From positions 1-48,491 of the forward strand of contig JALGVI010000043.1 in assembly GCA_029838215.1 (NCBI GenBank): a stretch of DNA of 48,491 nucleotides. The letters run 5' to 3'. Position 1 is the stretch's first letter. Each line of letters begins with the position of its first letter. Of the stretch, positions 24,764 to 35,252 are shown piece after piece. The notes beneath the pieces were generated by a model. It saw nothing but the letters and a program-made list of their open reading frames with translations, made no database searches and was not told the origin of the DNA. Origin of the DNA: Candidatus Helarchaeota archaeon. Lineage in GTDB: Archaea; Asgardarchaeota; Lokiarchaeia; Helarchaeales; RDOG01. The position numbers and the translations under genes are program-made.

Positions 24764-27700
24764 TTAAAATCTCTTTTTCTTTCTTGATTTCTTTCTTTTT
24801 GATTCCTTTTTCTTTTCATCAGCGGTTTCCTCAGTTCGTGTTCCTACCGTTTGGACTTTCTTCTTGTCTCTTTCTTCCAGTTTGTGGAATTTTTCTAATA
24901 GAACGAAACAGACGATCATGATGATGATCATGGGAACGACATACCATAGAATGAAGTTTTCAATTGAAATGATGGGTTGGAACGTGTACCATTGATTGAA
25001 GTAGCTTTCTCCGTCCATTTTGACTTCGATATTTAGTTCTTGACTTATCAAATGGCTATTAAAAGAAGATATGAAGATTTCAATGTTTATTGTTTTCGTT
25101 TCGAGTGCTTCGATATAATGCCTTTCGTGAATGGGTGCTCCAAAGACGGCTCCCGCCATGTATACCGTGATGTAGACGTCAACATAGACGGCTTCTGTCT
25201 TTTGATTTGTTATTTGAATTGTAATCATACTATTTTGATTTTGGAAAGGAGTTTCTGGAACGCAAATTTTATCGATGACCAAGTTGCTTTGAATCGTAAA
25301 GGAGAATTCATAAGAGATCGTGTAATTGACCCAAGAAATCTCGATTGTTCCCGTGTATGTTCCAAAAGCAACATTTTCAAGCACGTTTAAAGCAACGAAG
25401 TAATAATCTTTACTGTTCAATGATAATATATAGTTATCTTGTTGATATTCTAGGGCGGGTGAATATAGGCTCACGGTAAAATTCAAATCAACGAGTAAGC
25501 GCAAGTTTTGCACTTCAATTATGGCATAACGCGTGTCATCTTCCGCTATTTTTGGAGGAGCACCAATTTGAGTGGTCTGAATTGCTTGGAATACGGTGAT
25601 GTCAATTGAACTTTCGTCAGGAAACGCTTCGTTAACTGTAACACCATCAAAAACCAGGTCCACGTAAATAGGATAAGTTGAAGGAGTTGTTCGTTCGTCC
25701 ACCTTGATGTAATAAAGGATGGAATGCGTTCCGACATCTAATGAATAATTAAGAGTTTGGTTCGTGATAAAGACATCACCATAGATCTTAATGTCAATAT
25801 TGGATGTTCCCTTCCGGTTATTGCGTAGCGTGAGATTTAATTGAAGTAGATCACCCTGCGCAACTTGATCGGCGGTCAGGCTTGCAAACTTATAGATATT
25901 TATTCCATAGTCAACCCATAATGAGATATTCTGTTGTGTCGTTGCAAAGAATTCATTTGCTTTTGTATCGGACCTACATCTAAATGCAGTGATTCGAACG
26001 ATATATTGACCAATGTATTGACCCGTTTTCGGAGTGGGTCCAAACGTGATCGTCGCTATGCCGTCAGCATTCGTCATTACTGAACGGTTCAAGTACAATC
26101 CTTGATCATTTGGCAACCAGACTTCAAAGTTTACGTGAGCATTAGAAATAGAAGTGGTTGGAGTTCCAAATGAAGATGCCTTATCACCATATGTTACATT
26201 TATTTGGAATCTATCAGTTCCTAAGATATAACCGACAAAGATATTTGCACCCGGAGATGTAGCGGGACGATTGTTCTTTAACCCGAGTGGTGAAGTTTGT
26301 CCCTGTAAGGAGATATATTGGACAGTTGTAAGCATGCGATGGACGTAATATGCTTTCCAAAAAATGGGAACTGATTCATTAAATCCTGCCACTTTAATAT
26401 AGACGTGTTCGACATTTGATATATTTATGAAGCCAAAAATGTGAAGAGAACCATTTGAATCAAACGTTGCATTGTATTCATCAATAAAAGCCGGCCACAT
26501 TGATCCTTCCGTCCAACCTTCTACTGTTGCTGTCAAGTTGAAAGTTGCCCCAATCGAAGTTTGATTGGAGAAATAAATGGAAGATGTTGAATTAATGAGT
26601 TCTCCGTGCGCAGGACTCGTTGCAGACGTGAAAGTAGTAGTATCCATTAACCATGGTGAAGAAGACCCGGTCCAAAAGGAATCATTTGCAATTTTAAATG
26701 CAGAAAATAGAAGCAACGCCATTAAAGAATTTTCATTTGTATATATATCCCCATAGAAGAAATTATTCGGATCGATTTTCTCCCTATATCCAACATATTT
26801 AACTATATCATTTGTTTCGTACAAGTTGAGAGCGTAAGAATTCAAGAAATTAATCGTTTTTTCACCTTGAATATAATGAGTATAATTCTGCGTGTTCTTA
26901 AAGAGGTTTAATGAAGAAAAAGCCATCCAAGCGTTGGATTCAAGGAACCGGTTTGTTTGATTTCCGAATTCCGGTAAACTCCAATTCGCCAGAACCTCGG
27001 GATAGTAACCCAGAATTGTTTCATTCCAAAAATGTTCAGTGATGAGGTCATGGATCTGAATTGAGAAATTCAGATAACTTTGATTATTTGTCACTTCATA
27101 TAATCGTGTCAACGCATTTGATGCTAATGCATTTGAAAGGAGGCCTTTATTACTTAGGCTTACATTCCATGTATCTCCAGGCGTAGCAATGGTAGCATTA
27201 GAATAATATAGTCCATAATGTGAGGCGTTTACGTCCCACATCGAAGAATTGATTTTGTCAAGCGTTGCAATTGCCATTTCAAGTGCATTATTTCTCACGT
27301 TGGCAACGATTCCTGAAGTTTGATTTATTTCGATTGCAGCTAGAATGGCAAGGAAATTATCGCCAACATTTCTGCTCATGTTGCTGTTCGTGTCATTATT
27401 TGAAGTGAAGCCTTCATTCACGTCATCCCAGAAGGTGTAGTTCAAATAAATCCATGTATCGTTCGCAAGGTTCAAGTATTCGACATCATTAGTGGCGTTG
27501 TATAATTCAAGTAACGTGATGACGGCAAGAGCGTTGTCTGCTACTCTTGTTTCATTGGAGAGAAAGCCTACAGAATCAGTACCGCTCAACAAGCCAGTTA
27601 CGTTTCTCCCACCTACAAGTACTATATTTGTTCGCCAAGAATTATTTACGTAGGCATAAATCTTTTCAATATATTGATCGTAAGTGTCGTTCAAGTACCA

Positions 27701-30700
27701 ATTAAAATCCTTCAGGATGACTCCTAACGTTTCATTCATCTCTATTAACGCTCGAATGAGGAAAAGGTTATCTTCAGTATAGAGATCATTCTCGTAAAAT
27801 GAATGGTTAAAAACAGCACGTGAACCAAGATCATAAAGTGACTGTGAGAATAATTTTTTTATGGTTTCATATGCGATCTCTTGGTAAATGGGAATTGTTC
27901 TATTTATCGTGAATGTTTCATACCCTGCTGCATATGTTCCCGTTTGCTCTAACGCAAGGAAAGAAATCGTAAATTCTTCTAATAGAGTGGAAACGTTTAT
28001 AATTGCCCTGTAAGTATTACCACTGACCAACGTGAAGTTGGCGGGTTTATAAAAATCTTGATGGGAGGCGATAACAGCAAATAATCGGGCTCCGGTAATT
28101 TGGGTTCCTGTTTGATCGTTTACTTGAATTGTGATATTCAATTGATTTGGATGAGTGCCAGGAGTGATCGCGTTCACGGTAAAATTATATAAGTCGAGCG
28201 GACGGTCTAAATTCTGACGAATTTCATACATGTAGACATCAAACAAGGATAGAAAGACAGAAGACTTCATGTCATAACTTTGTGTTACGTCTTGCGTGCT
28301 TCCAAATCGTGAAGCATTATTCAAATTAAGACCAATTTCACCTTGAAGGTAAGTATCTACAAACAAGGAAATTTGTTCGCAATACTCGTAAATCGAACTG
28401 TTTCCATAATAATTATAATATTCGGCTAATGCGATTCCTGCTAAACAATTCTCTAATAAGTATTTATCACGTGCAGCATATTCGTAAGAATCATTACACG
28501 ACCCATAGAAACCAAAAAATTCACTATCCCATAAATAATTCAGGAGAAAATCTACGGTGTTATTTAACCAAGTCTTATATGCGGTAGCCGTCGTGTTTGT
28601 TTCCAAGTATTTTATTATTGTTTGAATCATGAGCGCATGAATTGACGTGTTAAATGCTCCAACATCATTTGTTTTTCCATTCCACGTCCCTGTGGAACTG
28701 TTAAAACTGCTGTAAAATCCCGTATTCCATAAATCATTAATCGTTTTATTAATGGTAAGATTCGCCATATAATAGGCACGATTTCGAGTTAGATTTTCGA
28801 ATTGAGTGGTTTGGTAGACTCTTAGATTTGCCATGACAGCCCAAGCGTTATCATACAGGCTTTTCCAATCTTGATATGTAGAACCATTTGTAGTGAGAAA
28901 TCCTGAAGAATTATAATCCCAAAATGTTTCATTCATGTAATTCCAAGTTGAATTGGCAGCTTCAAGATAAGAATTATCGCCTGTCAATTCAAATAGGTTG
29001 AGTAAAGAAATAATGGCAATTGCATTATCAGCACATTTGGTTTCATTAATAGGTCCTGAATCGATCGTTCCATTTCGAATGAATCCATTACCCGATTGGG
29101 AAGATTGCCAATAATTAGTTAAAAGGTAACTCATTGTAGAGTTAATGTAAGAATTAAACAATACTTGGTCAAATTGATAATATCCGGAACTTATACTAGA
29201 TGAACCCCAGTCTATCGCCAGATTCAAACCAGAAGCATTAAAGAATTTGATCATTGCTTGAATTGCCAGCAAGTTTTCTTCAGTAATTACATTCTGTGTA
29301 TCGTTCCGTGTTGGGTGGTAAATGTCTTGACTACTACTCCTGAATTCATAATTGATCAGATTTAAAAGTCCAAATGCACTTGAAACATATCTGGGAAGAA
29401 GGCGCTGTAGCGTGTAGGTATTCCAAATTGCCGAATAACTTTCGTTTAGGAGCAAAGGAACGATATAAAACTTACCAAAATAATCAGAAATGTTAAGAGA
29501 TCCATTATAAATGTTTGAAGACCCTAAAGAGGTCATTTGAATACTTTTCCCTAACCCATAGAAATCATAAGTTGCTGAGGGAAATGAAGATTTATAGTTC
29601 CGTTCAAACCCATTAAGCATGATGCTGACATCAAGTTGAGATAAGTTATTACCATCAACATCAATGACTGTTATGTTGACGGGTGTAAATTTGCCCCCAT
29701 AATCAAGGCTAGTTGTATCAAACTCAATACTGAATATTGGAGGAATGCCAAGATCATTTCGGACTTCGTCCAACAAGCAGGTGGCCATAACTCCGCGTTG
29801 TTGGGTGGCAAGAAACTTCCAATTTTCGTAACTTCTTTGCACGGACCCATTTTGTTCTACGACGAAAAAATATCCACCATATTCATGATCCCAAACAAAT
29901 GTATTGATGAATGCCATCGTTTTTTCTGCTAACTGATAGTAAGTGTAGTTAGATGATGTATTATATAGTTGAATCAAGGTCATGATTGTTTGAAACTGTT
30001 CTCCCGATTGTTTCCTTGTTTCAGTTACGGTTCCATTAACATTTGTATTGTCATAGATTCCGCCAAGTATCGTGTCAACGAGATGCGATGAAAAAAACTG
30101 AAAGGTTTCGTTTATTTTTTGGTCAAAATTGGAGAAATTAGCATGAGATGGGAAAATTTCATTAAAACGAGATAGAGCACTCATGAAGTATAAATTAGTG
30201 CTTGAATCTTTCGCACCAGAAGTCTCATTGTCAGGGATCCAATCTGCAGTGGCATTTGCAAAAATACCATAATTTACTGAATCCCACATTTTTTCAATTA
30301 TGAGATTAAAAGTATAGTTTGCCATGTAGGTTGCATTAGACTTGAGATGCGGATAATTCAGGTCGAGATACGAAGATGTTAAATTTGCTATTTCAAGATT
30401 GGCAAGTATTGCCATCAAATTTGAATAGGTTTGTTTCGTCGTATCTGTCAGGTTATCAGAAATGAGATATCCACCATTTGTGGAATCCCATACTGTTTGG
30501 TTCAGAAAATACCATGTATGGTTTAATGTATCCAGATAATCGGTATTATTTGTATATTTATATAACTCAATCATGCAAAGCATTGCCAAGGCATTATCTT
30601 CTGTTTGACTATTTCCATATGCTTGTCCCGAGAGAGTCCCGATCCGATAAGAGAAGATGCTATTTGTGATGTTAAGAACAGAACTGTTTACTTCTTCAAA

Positions 30701-32269
30701 AAGTGGGACAGCATAATCGTATACGTATTTTGATAAGTTCGTCCGTTTATATAGTTCGACCAAGGACAATATGCTCACAAGGCTTGATTCAGTTTCCAAG
30801 GTTGTAGAGATCGTTGAGAAATCTCTAAAAGAATACGGAATGAAATAGGTATTCGCCCATTGTTTCGCGATCAATAAAGATTCTGTTGTATTTGCCCGTG
30901 TTAGATAGGGATTTTTGAATCGAATTGATAACAACGCAAGAATTGAAAGGGCATTTCCCTCTGTTGTTTTTTCAAAATCGGACTCGGATTTATTAAAAGC
31001 ATTGTTGGTAATATCAAAGAAGATATTTTTAATCGATGATGATAGATTATTTGCTAATATATAAACAGAAAGGTTGTTTTCACGTTCAAATATTTTAAAA
31101 ATTGCCATGAGAACCCAAGAATTTGCATCCAGCTCTTTCGTATTCGTGGTATCCGACCAATTATATCCTCCATTTATTGGGTCTTGAAGCAATAAAATTT
31201 GATCGAGCAAAGAACATGCAATGTTTTCTAGCGACTGGTTAGCAATTATTCCAGAATAATCGAGCAGGCACGTGATGGCTAATGCATTAACAATAGTTTC
31301 ATTATTCCATTGTATTTCTCCCCATGTTCGATTTGCACGAGAGATGAAACCCACAGACGTGTTCCAATACGAAAGATACTTGTCAAGAAGTGCATCAATC
31401 CTGTCCGATGCGTTCACCCTAAATTCATAATCAAAGTCTTCAGTGTCACATACTTTAATACTTGCAAGTAAACCCAATAAATTGTCATATGTAACTTTTG
31501 ACCCATTAACGGCAGCAGTTACATTACTCTGAAAGTAACCTTCATATTCAGCATCCCAAAGATACTTGAAGATGTAATCGTGTGTTTCCCTTGCAATCTC
31601 CAAGATCGTTTCATTTTTTGTAATTTCATAGAGCTCACATAAAGCAATGATAGCCAAAGCATTACTCGAAATGTTCAGCGTTTTATCATTTATCGTCAAG
31701 TTGTCATAAACGCCATAAACAAATGCATGATTGCCAGTATCGGGATCTTCCACGTATAAATTAGAAATCATGAAATCGACGGTATTATTCGCCTTGGTAA
31801 TATAATTAGTCATAGAGGTGTCTGCTTCATATAACCTGATTAAAGCAAGAATTGCCAATGCATTGCTTGACGTTAGCTTTAACGTGGAATTACTAGATCC
31901 CGTTAAATTAACAAATTCTTCAAATCCATTATCAGTTTGGTTTAATAGATTCTGAAGAAGAAAAGTCATCGAATCGTTTGCCATTTTTTTTAGATCGTTT
32001 TTATGATAGTAAAAAGGATTAGAGGCAATTTGTTGGTTCGATTGATCTTCAACATCTCCGGGTTCACCTGCTTGAGTGTCACCGGATGAACTTGAGATGG
32101 GAGTTGAATTATTATCTAATGGGGTTAGACCTTCATCGGGTAATGTGTCAGAAAGGTTAGAAACAGGTCTCATAAAACCATTTTGAACGAACATTGGTGT
32201 CAGGGAAATTGCCCAGCTACATAATAAAATAAATACGATAGTAAATGCTATTTTTTTTCTGCCGTGCAT
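24764..32269 (-). CDS. Giant sequon-rich surface protein with tandem alpha/alpha-toroid and Ig-like domains
   Basis: This 2501-residue protein begins with a basic, hydrophobic signal sequence (about 1-25) and ends with one membrane helix (about 2437-2460) and a Lys/Arg-rich cytosolic tail. So most of it should lie outside the cell. Its body has about four alpha/alpha-hairpin domains marked by repeats of the type DNALAxxxLxELYxxT, then YL, then FWDxxxxGFxSN (for example near residues 238, 593, 795, 1121, 1248, 1618 and 1750). They are separated by beta-rich Ig-like stretches near 870-985 and 1390-1470, with more from about 1880 to 2430. N-X-S/T sequons are extremely dense: about 30 in the first 560 residues by my count. 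A TGATAT ribosome-site-like element precedes ATG 32269. Toroid domains of this type are found in sugar epimerases and six-hairpin hydrolases; catalysis is not shown. Confidence 0.85.
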   Translation of the reverse strand: MHGRKKIAFTIVFILLCSWAISLTPMFVQNGFMRPVSNLSDTLPDEGLTPLDNNSTPISSSSGDTQAGEPGDVEDQSNQQIASNPFYYHKNDLKKMANDSMTFLLQNLLNQTDNGFEEFVNLTGSSNSTLKLTSSNALAILALIRLYEADTSMTNYITKANNTVDFMISNLYVEDPDTGNHAFVYGVYDNLTINDKTLNISSNALAIIALCELYEITKNETILEIARETHDYIFKYLWDAEYEGYFQSNVTAAVNGSKVTYDNLLGLLASIKVCDTEDFDYEFRVNASDRIDALLDKYLSYWNTSVGFISRANRTWGEIQWNNETIVNALAITCLLDYSGIIANQSLENIACSLLDQILLLQDPINGGYNWSDTTNTKELDANSWVLMAIFKIFERENNLSVYILANNLSSSIKNIFFDITNNAFNKSESDFEKTTEGNALSILALLSIRFKNPYLTRANTTESLLIAKQWANTYFIPYSFRDFSTISTTLETESSLVSILSLVELYKRTNLSKYVYDYAVPLFEEVNSSVLNITNSIFSYRIGTLSGQAYGNSQTEDNALAMLCMIELYKYTNNTDYLDTLNHTWYFLNQTVWDSTNGGYLISDNLTDTTKQTYSNLMAILANLEIANLTSSYLDLNYPHLKSNATYMANYTFNLIIEKMWDSVNYGIFANATADWIPDNETSGAKDSSTNLYFMSALSRFNEIFPSHANFSNFDQKINETFQFFSSHLVDTILGGIYDNTNVNGTVTETRKQSGEQFQTIMTLIQLYNTSSNYTYYQLAEKTMAFINTFVWDHEYGGYFFVVEQNGSVQRSYENWKFLATQQRGVMATCLLDEVRNDLGIPPIFSIEFDTTSLDYGGKFTPVNITVIDVDGNNLSQLDVSIMLNGFERNYKSSFPSATYDFYGLGKSIQMTSLGSSNIYNGSLNISDYFGKFYIVPLLLNESYSAIWNTYTLQRLLPRYVSSAFGLLNLINYEFRSSSQDIYHPTRNDTQNVITEENLLAIQAMIKFFNASGLNLAIDWGSSSISSGYYQFDQVLFNSYINSTMSYLLTNYWQSSQSGNGFIRNGTIDSGPINETKCADNAIAIISLLNLFELTGDNSYLEAANSTWNYMNETFWDYNSSGFLTTNGSTYQDWKSLYDNAWAVMANLRVYQTTQFENLTRNRAYYMANLTINKTINDLWNTGFYSSFNSSTGTWNGKTNDVGAFNTSIHALMIQTIIKYLETNTTATAYKTWLNNTVDFLLNYLWDSEFFGFYGSCNDSYEYAARDKYLLENCLAGIALAEYYNYYGNSSIYEYCEQISLFVDTYLQGEIGLNLNNASRFGSTQDVTQSYDMKSSVFLSLFDVYMYEIRQNLDRPLDLYNFTVNAITPGTHPNQLNITIQVNDQTGTQITGARLFAVIASHQDFYKPANFTLVSGNTYRAIINVSTLLEEFTISFLALEQTGTYAAGYETFTINRTIPIYQEIAYETIKKLFSQSLYDLGSRAVFNHSFYENDLYTEDNLFLIRALIEMNETLGVILKDFNWYLNDTYDQYIEKIYAYVNNSWRTNIVLVGGRNVTGLLSGTDSVGFLSNETRVADNALAVITLLELYNATNDVEYLNLANDTWIYLNYTFWDDVNEGFTSNNDTNSNMSRNVGDNFLAILAAIEINQTSGIVANVRNNALEMAIATLDKINSSMWDVNASHYGLYYSNATIATPGDTWNVSLSNKGLLSNALASNALTRLYEVTNNQSYLNFSIQIHDLITEHFWNETILGYYPEVLANWSLPEFGNQTNRFLESNAWMAFSSLNLFKNTQNYTHYIQGEKTINFLNSYALNLYETNDIVKYVGYREKIDPNNFFYGDIYTNENSLMALLLFSAFKIANDSFWTGSSSPWLMDTTTFTSATSPAHGELINSTSSIYFSNQTSIGATFNLTATVEGWTEGSMWPAFIDEYNATFDSNGSLHIFGFINISNVEHVYIKVAGFNESVPIFWKAYYVHRMLTTVQYISLQGQTSPLGLKNNRPATSPGANIFVGYILGTDRFQINVTYGDKASSFGTPTTSISNAHVNFEVWLPNDQGLYLNRSVMTNADGIATITFGPTPKTGQYIGQYIVRITAFRCRSDTKANEFFATTQQNISLWVDYGINIYKFASLTADQVAQGDLLQLNLTLRNNRKGTSNIDIKIYGDVFITNQTLNYSLDVGTHSILYYIKVDERTTPSTYPIYVDLVFDGVTVNEAFPDESSIDITVFQAIQTTQIGAPPKIAEDDTRYAIIEVQNLRLLVDLNFTVSLYSPALEYQQDNYILSLNSKDYYFVALNVLENVAFGTYTGTIEISWVNYTISYEFSFTIQSNLVIDKICVPETPFQNQNSMITIQITNQKTEAVYVDVYITVYMAGAVFGAPIHERHYIEALETKTINIEIFISSFNSHLISQELNIEVKMDGESYFNQWYTFQPIISIENFILWYVVPMIIIMIVCFVLLEKFHKLEERDKKKVQTVGTRTEETADEKKKESKRKKSRKKKRF

Positions 32270-32357
32270 ATATCACTTGCAACTCCATGACTTTCTCCAA
32301 TGATGTAAGATTAAGCAAGTATTATTTTTTTAATATCGTTTTCAAGAGCCAATTGAA

Positions 32358-32375
32358 CGTGAAACGTGTTTCACG
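32358..32375. promoter_or_regulatory. Perfect dyad upstream of the giant surface protein gene
   Basis: CGTGAAAC-GT-GTTTCACG is a perfect eight-base inverted repeat with a two-base centre. It lies about 90 bases upstream of the giant gene, just outside an AT-rich TATA-like segment at 32320-32337. The 32270-32533 gap otherwise holds AT-rich sequence and no gene. An operator or activator site is likely, but the regulator is unknown. Confidence 0.4.
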
Positions 32376-32533
32376 AATGGATTTTCAAATTTAGTTTTAA
32401 ATTTCACCATCAAAAACGTTTAAAATATTTTTAAATTTTTTTTTTAAACTTTAGGTACATATATTTTCGTGAGTAATTCGTGATTGAACCAACATTCAAC
32501 GTATTAGAACAAAAAATCCCTCCTTATTTTATT

Positions 32534-32852
32534 CTATTGGTTCGTTTCTTTTTCACCATTGCTTGCCCTTGGAGAAAAACCTAGCATGTCCATTATCCTC
32601 AAGGCAAAGATTTTTGCGCCTGTTTTCAACCGGTCCATTGAAATCCGTTCATTCGAACAATGCATGGTTGGTTCGTTTAAGCCGCGTTGACCTTGTTTTG
32701 CAAAAATCAATTAAGAATTTGGCAACCAAGATCTCGTTTCTGGATGGATTCACCGTTTTGGCTTTAACCAAGCCCGATAATAAATTAAATAGAACTTATT
32801 CGGAGAGTTTAGAATCTATCTCCTTTAAAATTTTCTTCTTAGCTTCCATCAT
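32534..32852 (-). pseudogene. Decayed M20-family peptidase gene (internal deletion, stop, frameshift)
   Basis: Minus-strand remnant. From ATG 32852 the frame reads MMEAKKKILKEIDSKLSE and meets a TAA. It continues in the same frame with LFNLLSGLVKAKTVNPSRNE and VAKFLIDFC, the N-terminal signature of M20 peptidases (ArgE/DapE/CPG2). About 150 bases later a different frame gives PTMHCSNERISMDRLKTG followed by AKIFALRIMDMLGF, the C-terminal helix of the same family, ending at TAG 32534. Roughly 280 codons of the middle are missing, and frame and stop defects remain. A 115-codon plus-strand frame over this region (32563-32910) is an artefact of the remnant. Confidence 0.6.
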
Positions 32853-32992
32853 CACGAATCAATCCTGCAAGAAGGAAATAAATTTAAATTCATTAAAAAA
32901 TAACATTTAATTACTCAATTAAGCACTTAACCTTGATTATTGCTCATGAAGGTCTAAGGGCGTGGTCCTTACATTAGTTTTGGTGATTTAAG

Positions 32993-33940
32993 ATGCCTAT
33001 GGGTATTGCACTTTTTGGATGGACGAATAAGGAAGGATTTTTCTTAATTGATTGCTACCCTGAAAGCATGAAGGCATATTTAGATGAAGAAACGGTCATG
33101 CGAATTGGCTCTCTTCATCGGATGAGAAATCTCGATCCGAATTTTATTACCATTAATTTCCCTAACTATAAAATAGCCAGTTTTTTTTCAGGAATGAAAA
33201 CTTCAAAATTTATAATTTCTCCGAATTTTACAATCGTTCTTCTTTTAGAATTAGCTGAGAACCCTTACAAGTACAGCATGATCTTGCCTACTGCATCGAA
33301 AGAAATCCTTCAATCTCTAAGCGGTGATAAACAGCGCTTTGACACGAGGATTGCCCGAATACCTGATGTCTTGGCTGCAATTGGAACAGGATTTAAACCG
33401 TTACTTCCCAAGGTCTTTAATGACATCATGAATGACCAAATAAAAGTAGATGCGCTTTCTATTGAAGAATTGCTGAAACAAGAGGGTTACTCAGTCCAAG
33501 AACTATCCGAAACCGAGAAAAAAATACAAGAATTACAAGACCAACTCAAGGAAAAAGATGGCGTTATTGAAATGTTGCAAAAGATGCTCACGCAAAAAGC
33601 GGAAGAATCGGGCGGAGGAGATTTTGGACCATCAATCAAGGATTACACGAATACGATAGAGCTACTTCAACGTCAATTATCGCAAGAAAAGCGCGCAAGG
33701 TTAAATGCAGTTGAACAGGTTCAGCAATTAGAAGCTAAACTAGATAGATTTCCCCTTCTTGAGAATAAGATAAAAGAAGTCCAAGAAATCATTCAGCAAA
33801 AAGATCAAGAGATCGTTCGGCTAAACGAACAGATCAAGACTTTGGAAGAAGAGATTCAAAATGTTAGGCTTCACGGCGTTTCTTCATCTGAAGTTCCAAT
33901 TCGAGACACGCCCGGAAGGAGTCGTTTCATTCCTCTATAA
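32993..33940 (+). CDS. Longin/Roadblock-like N-terminal domain with long coiled coil
   Basis: A 315-residue protein. Residues 1-110 look like a small alpha/beta domain (MGIALFGWTNKEGFFLID, then the FFSGMKTSKF and FTIVLLLELAE segments), compatible with a longin or roadblock-like fold. From about 165 to 295 it is a heptad-rich coiled coil (EKKIQELQDQLKEKDGVIEM, LEEEIQNVRL). A short Pro/Arg-rich end follows. A GGTGAT ribosome site lies five bases before the ATG. It leads a set of three same-strand genes, two of them coiled-coil rich. A tethering or cytoskeletal-adaptor role is only a guess. Confidence 0.5.
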   Translation: MPMGIALFGWTNKEGFFLIDCYPESMKAYLDEETVMRIGSLHRMRNLDPNFITINFPNYKIASFFSGMKTSKFIISPNFTIVLLLELAENPYKYSMILPTASKEILQSLSGDKQRFDTRIARIPDVLAAIGTGFKPLLPKVFNDIMNDQIKVDALSIEELLKQEGYSVQELSETEKKIQELQDQLKEKDGVIEMLQKMLTQKAEESGGGDFGPSIKDYTNTIELLQRQLSQEKRARLNAVEQVQQLEAKLDRFPLLENKIKEVQEIIQQKDQEIVRLNEQIKTLEEEIQNVRLHGVSSSEVPIRDTPGRSRFIPL

Positions 33941-33981
33941 TCCATCTTCGGTCTCGGAAAAAAAAAAATTTGGTTGCATAA

Positions 33982-35205
33982 ATGAAAGAAGTTCCATTAG
34001 AGCAGTTGGCGACGTGGTATGCAGATGCTAATAAGAAGAAACTCGGGTCATTTAAGAAAGAAGCAGTTAAACGTGTTTCTAAAGTGGAAAAACTTCTTGA
34101 TGAGACCACGAAGCTTTGCATAATGCTAAAAAATAGAATCCCTAACGCTGAAGACGTATCTTCAAAATCAGCTTTGAAATTAGCTGAGAAAATCATTCGC
34201 CGCATTGAACAATTAGACCTCCCTGATAGAGAAAACATAAATTATAAGGATTTAACAGATTTCAAATTAGCGATTGAACGATTTTTACGGGATGTTTTCG
34301 ATTCGAGCAGGAGACTTGTAAAAAAACTGGATCGCTCATATTATCAAGACTTGCGTGAAATAAATTATCTCCTTACGGAAATTAATCAACTTCAATTAAA
34401 GATCAAGAACATAGTTGAAAAAAAATATCTCGGTATAAGAGTTATTGAGTCCACGCTCTCGCGAATAGAAAGATTAGAATCTCTCATAGAGCAAATTCTT
34501 GACAATAAAAAAGAACAAAGAGAAATTCAAGCAAGGATCGAAAGTGCAGAAAAAAAGTTAAATAGTCTGCAGGAAGAATACAGTATTTTGAAGAAAGATC
34601 CTGCCATTGTAAAGATAGAAGAGAAAGAAAAATTGATAACTTCTTTAAAGTCAGAAGTTGTCTCCAAATTAGGGGCTTTCCGTAAGGGTTTCAAAAAACT
34701 ACATCGACTTGCAAGCAATGGTTCCTTTTCACTTTCTGCAGGTGCGTATAAAAATTTAGTCGAATATTCAGAACGACCATTTGAGACGTTTATCTCTGAA
34801 GACGAAAATTTTCCAAAACTCCGCTCGGTGCTGGCAAATCTTAATGATGCATTAAAGTCTAAGAAATTAAAATTGAAAGAGAAAAGGATACAACGCAAGA
34901 TCGATGAAATTCTCTCCAGCAAGAAGATTTTCGAAGTTCCTAAACGTCTAAAAGAAACAGAAGAGAGCTTGAAGGAACTAGAACTAAAACTTGAAGAAAG
35001 AGGAATAGCAACAAAATTAAAGCAATCGAAGAAATCTGTCGAAGAACAAATGTTACAGGTAAGTAATGCAAAATTAGAGTTACGCAAGATAGAAGAAGAA
35101 CAAGAGCGGTTACAAAATAGAATCGTGGAATTAAAATCGAAAATTGAAAAAGATATTAAAGATACAGCCAATCAGATAGTAACGATTAATTTTTCTAAAA
35201 ATTAA
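33982..35205 (+). CDS. Coiled-coil protein, unknown function
   Basis: A 407-residue protein that is nearly all charged alpha helix. It has heptads through about 110-205 (DSSRRLVKKLDRSYYQDLRE onwards) and 315-395 (KKLKLKEKRIQRKIDEIL onwards). Between them lies a globular insert (about 225-300: FRKGFKKLHRLASNGSFSLS). No motif is recognised. It follows the longin-like gene after 41 bases with an A-rich run before the ATG. A similar composition suggests an elongated partner or scaffold. Confidence 0.6.
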   Translation: MKEVPLEQLATWYADANKKKLGSFKKEAVKRVSKVEKLLDETTKLCIMLKNRIPNAEDVSSKSALKLAEKIIRRIEQLDLPDRENINYKDLTDFKLAIERFLRDVFDSSRRLVKKLDRSYYQDLREINYLLTEINQLQLKIKNIVEKKYLGIRVIESTLSRIERLESLIEQILDNKKEQREIQARIESAEKKLNSLQEEYSILKKDPAIVKIEEKEKLITSLKSEVVSKLGAFRKGFKKLHRLASNGSFSLSAGAYKNLVEYSERPFETFISEDENFPKLRSVLANLNDALKSKKLKLKEKRIQRKIDEILSSKKIFEVPKRLKETEESLKELELKLEERGIATKLKQSKKSVEEQMLQVSNAKLELRKIEEEQERLQNRIVELKSKIEKDIKDTANQIVTINFSKN

Positions 35206-35252
35206 CGGCACTTTCCGTTGGTGGTTTTACGGATACGACTTTAAACCAAAGA

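Noticed and set aside
32358..32375. Chromosome partition site (parS)
   Set aside because: The half-sites face outward relative to canonical parS and no parA/parB gene is near.
32563..32910. 115-codon plus-strand frame
   Set aside because: The opposite strand carries the M20 peptidase remnant with clear family signatures; this frame has no ribosome site and no family likeness.
34527..35171. 214-codon minus-strand frame over the coiled-coil gene
   Set aside because: Ser/Phe-rich mirror of a Lys/Glu-rich coiled coil, a typical shadow.
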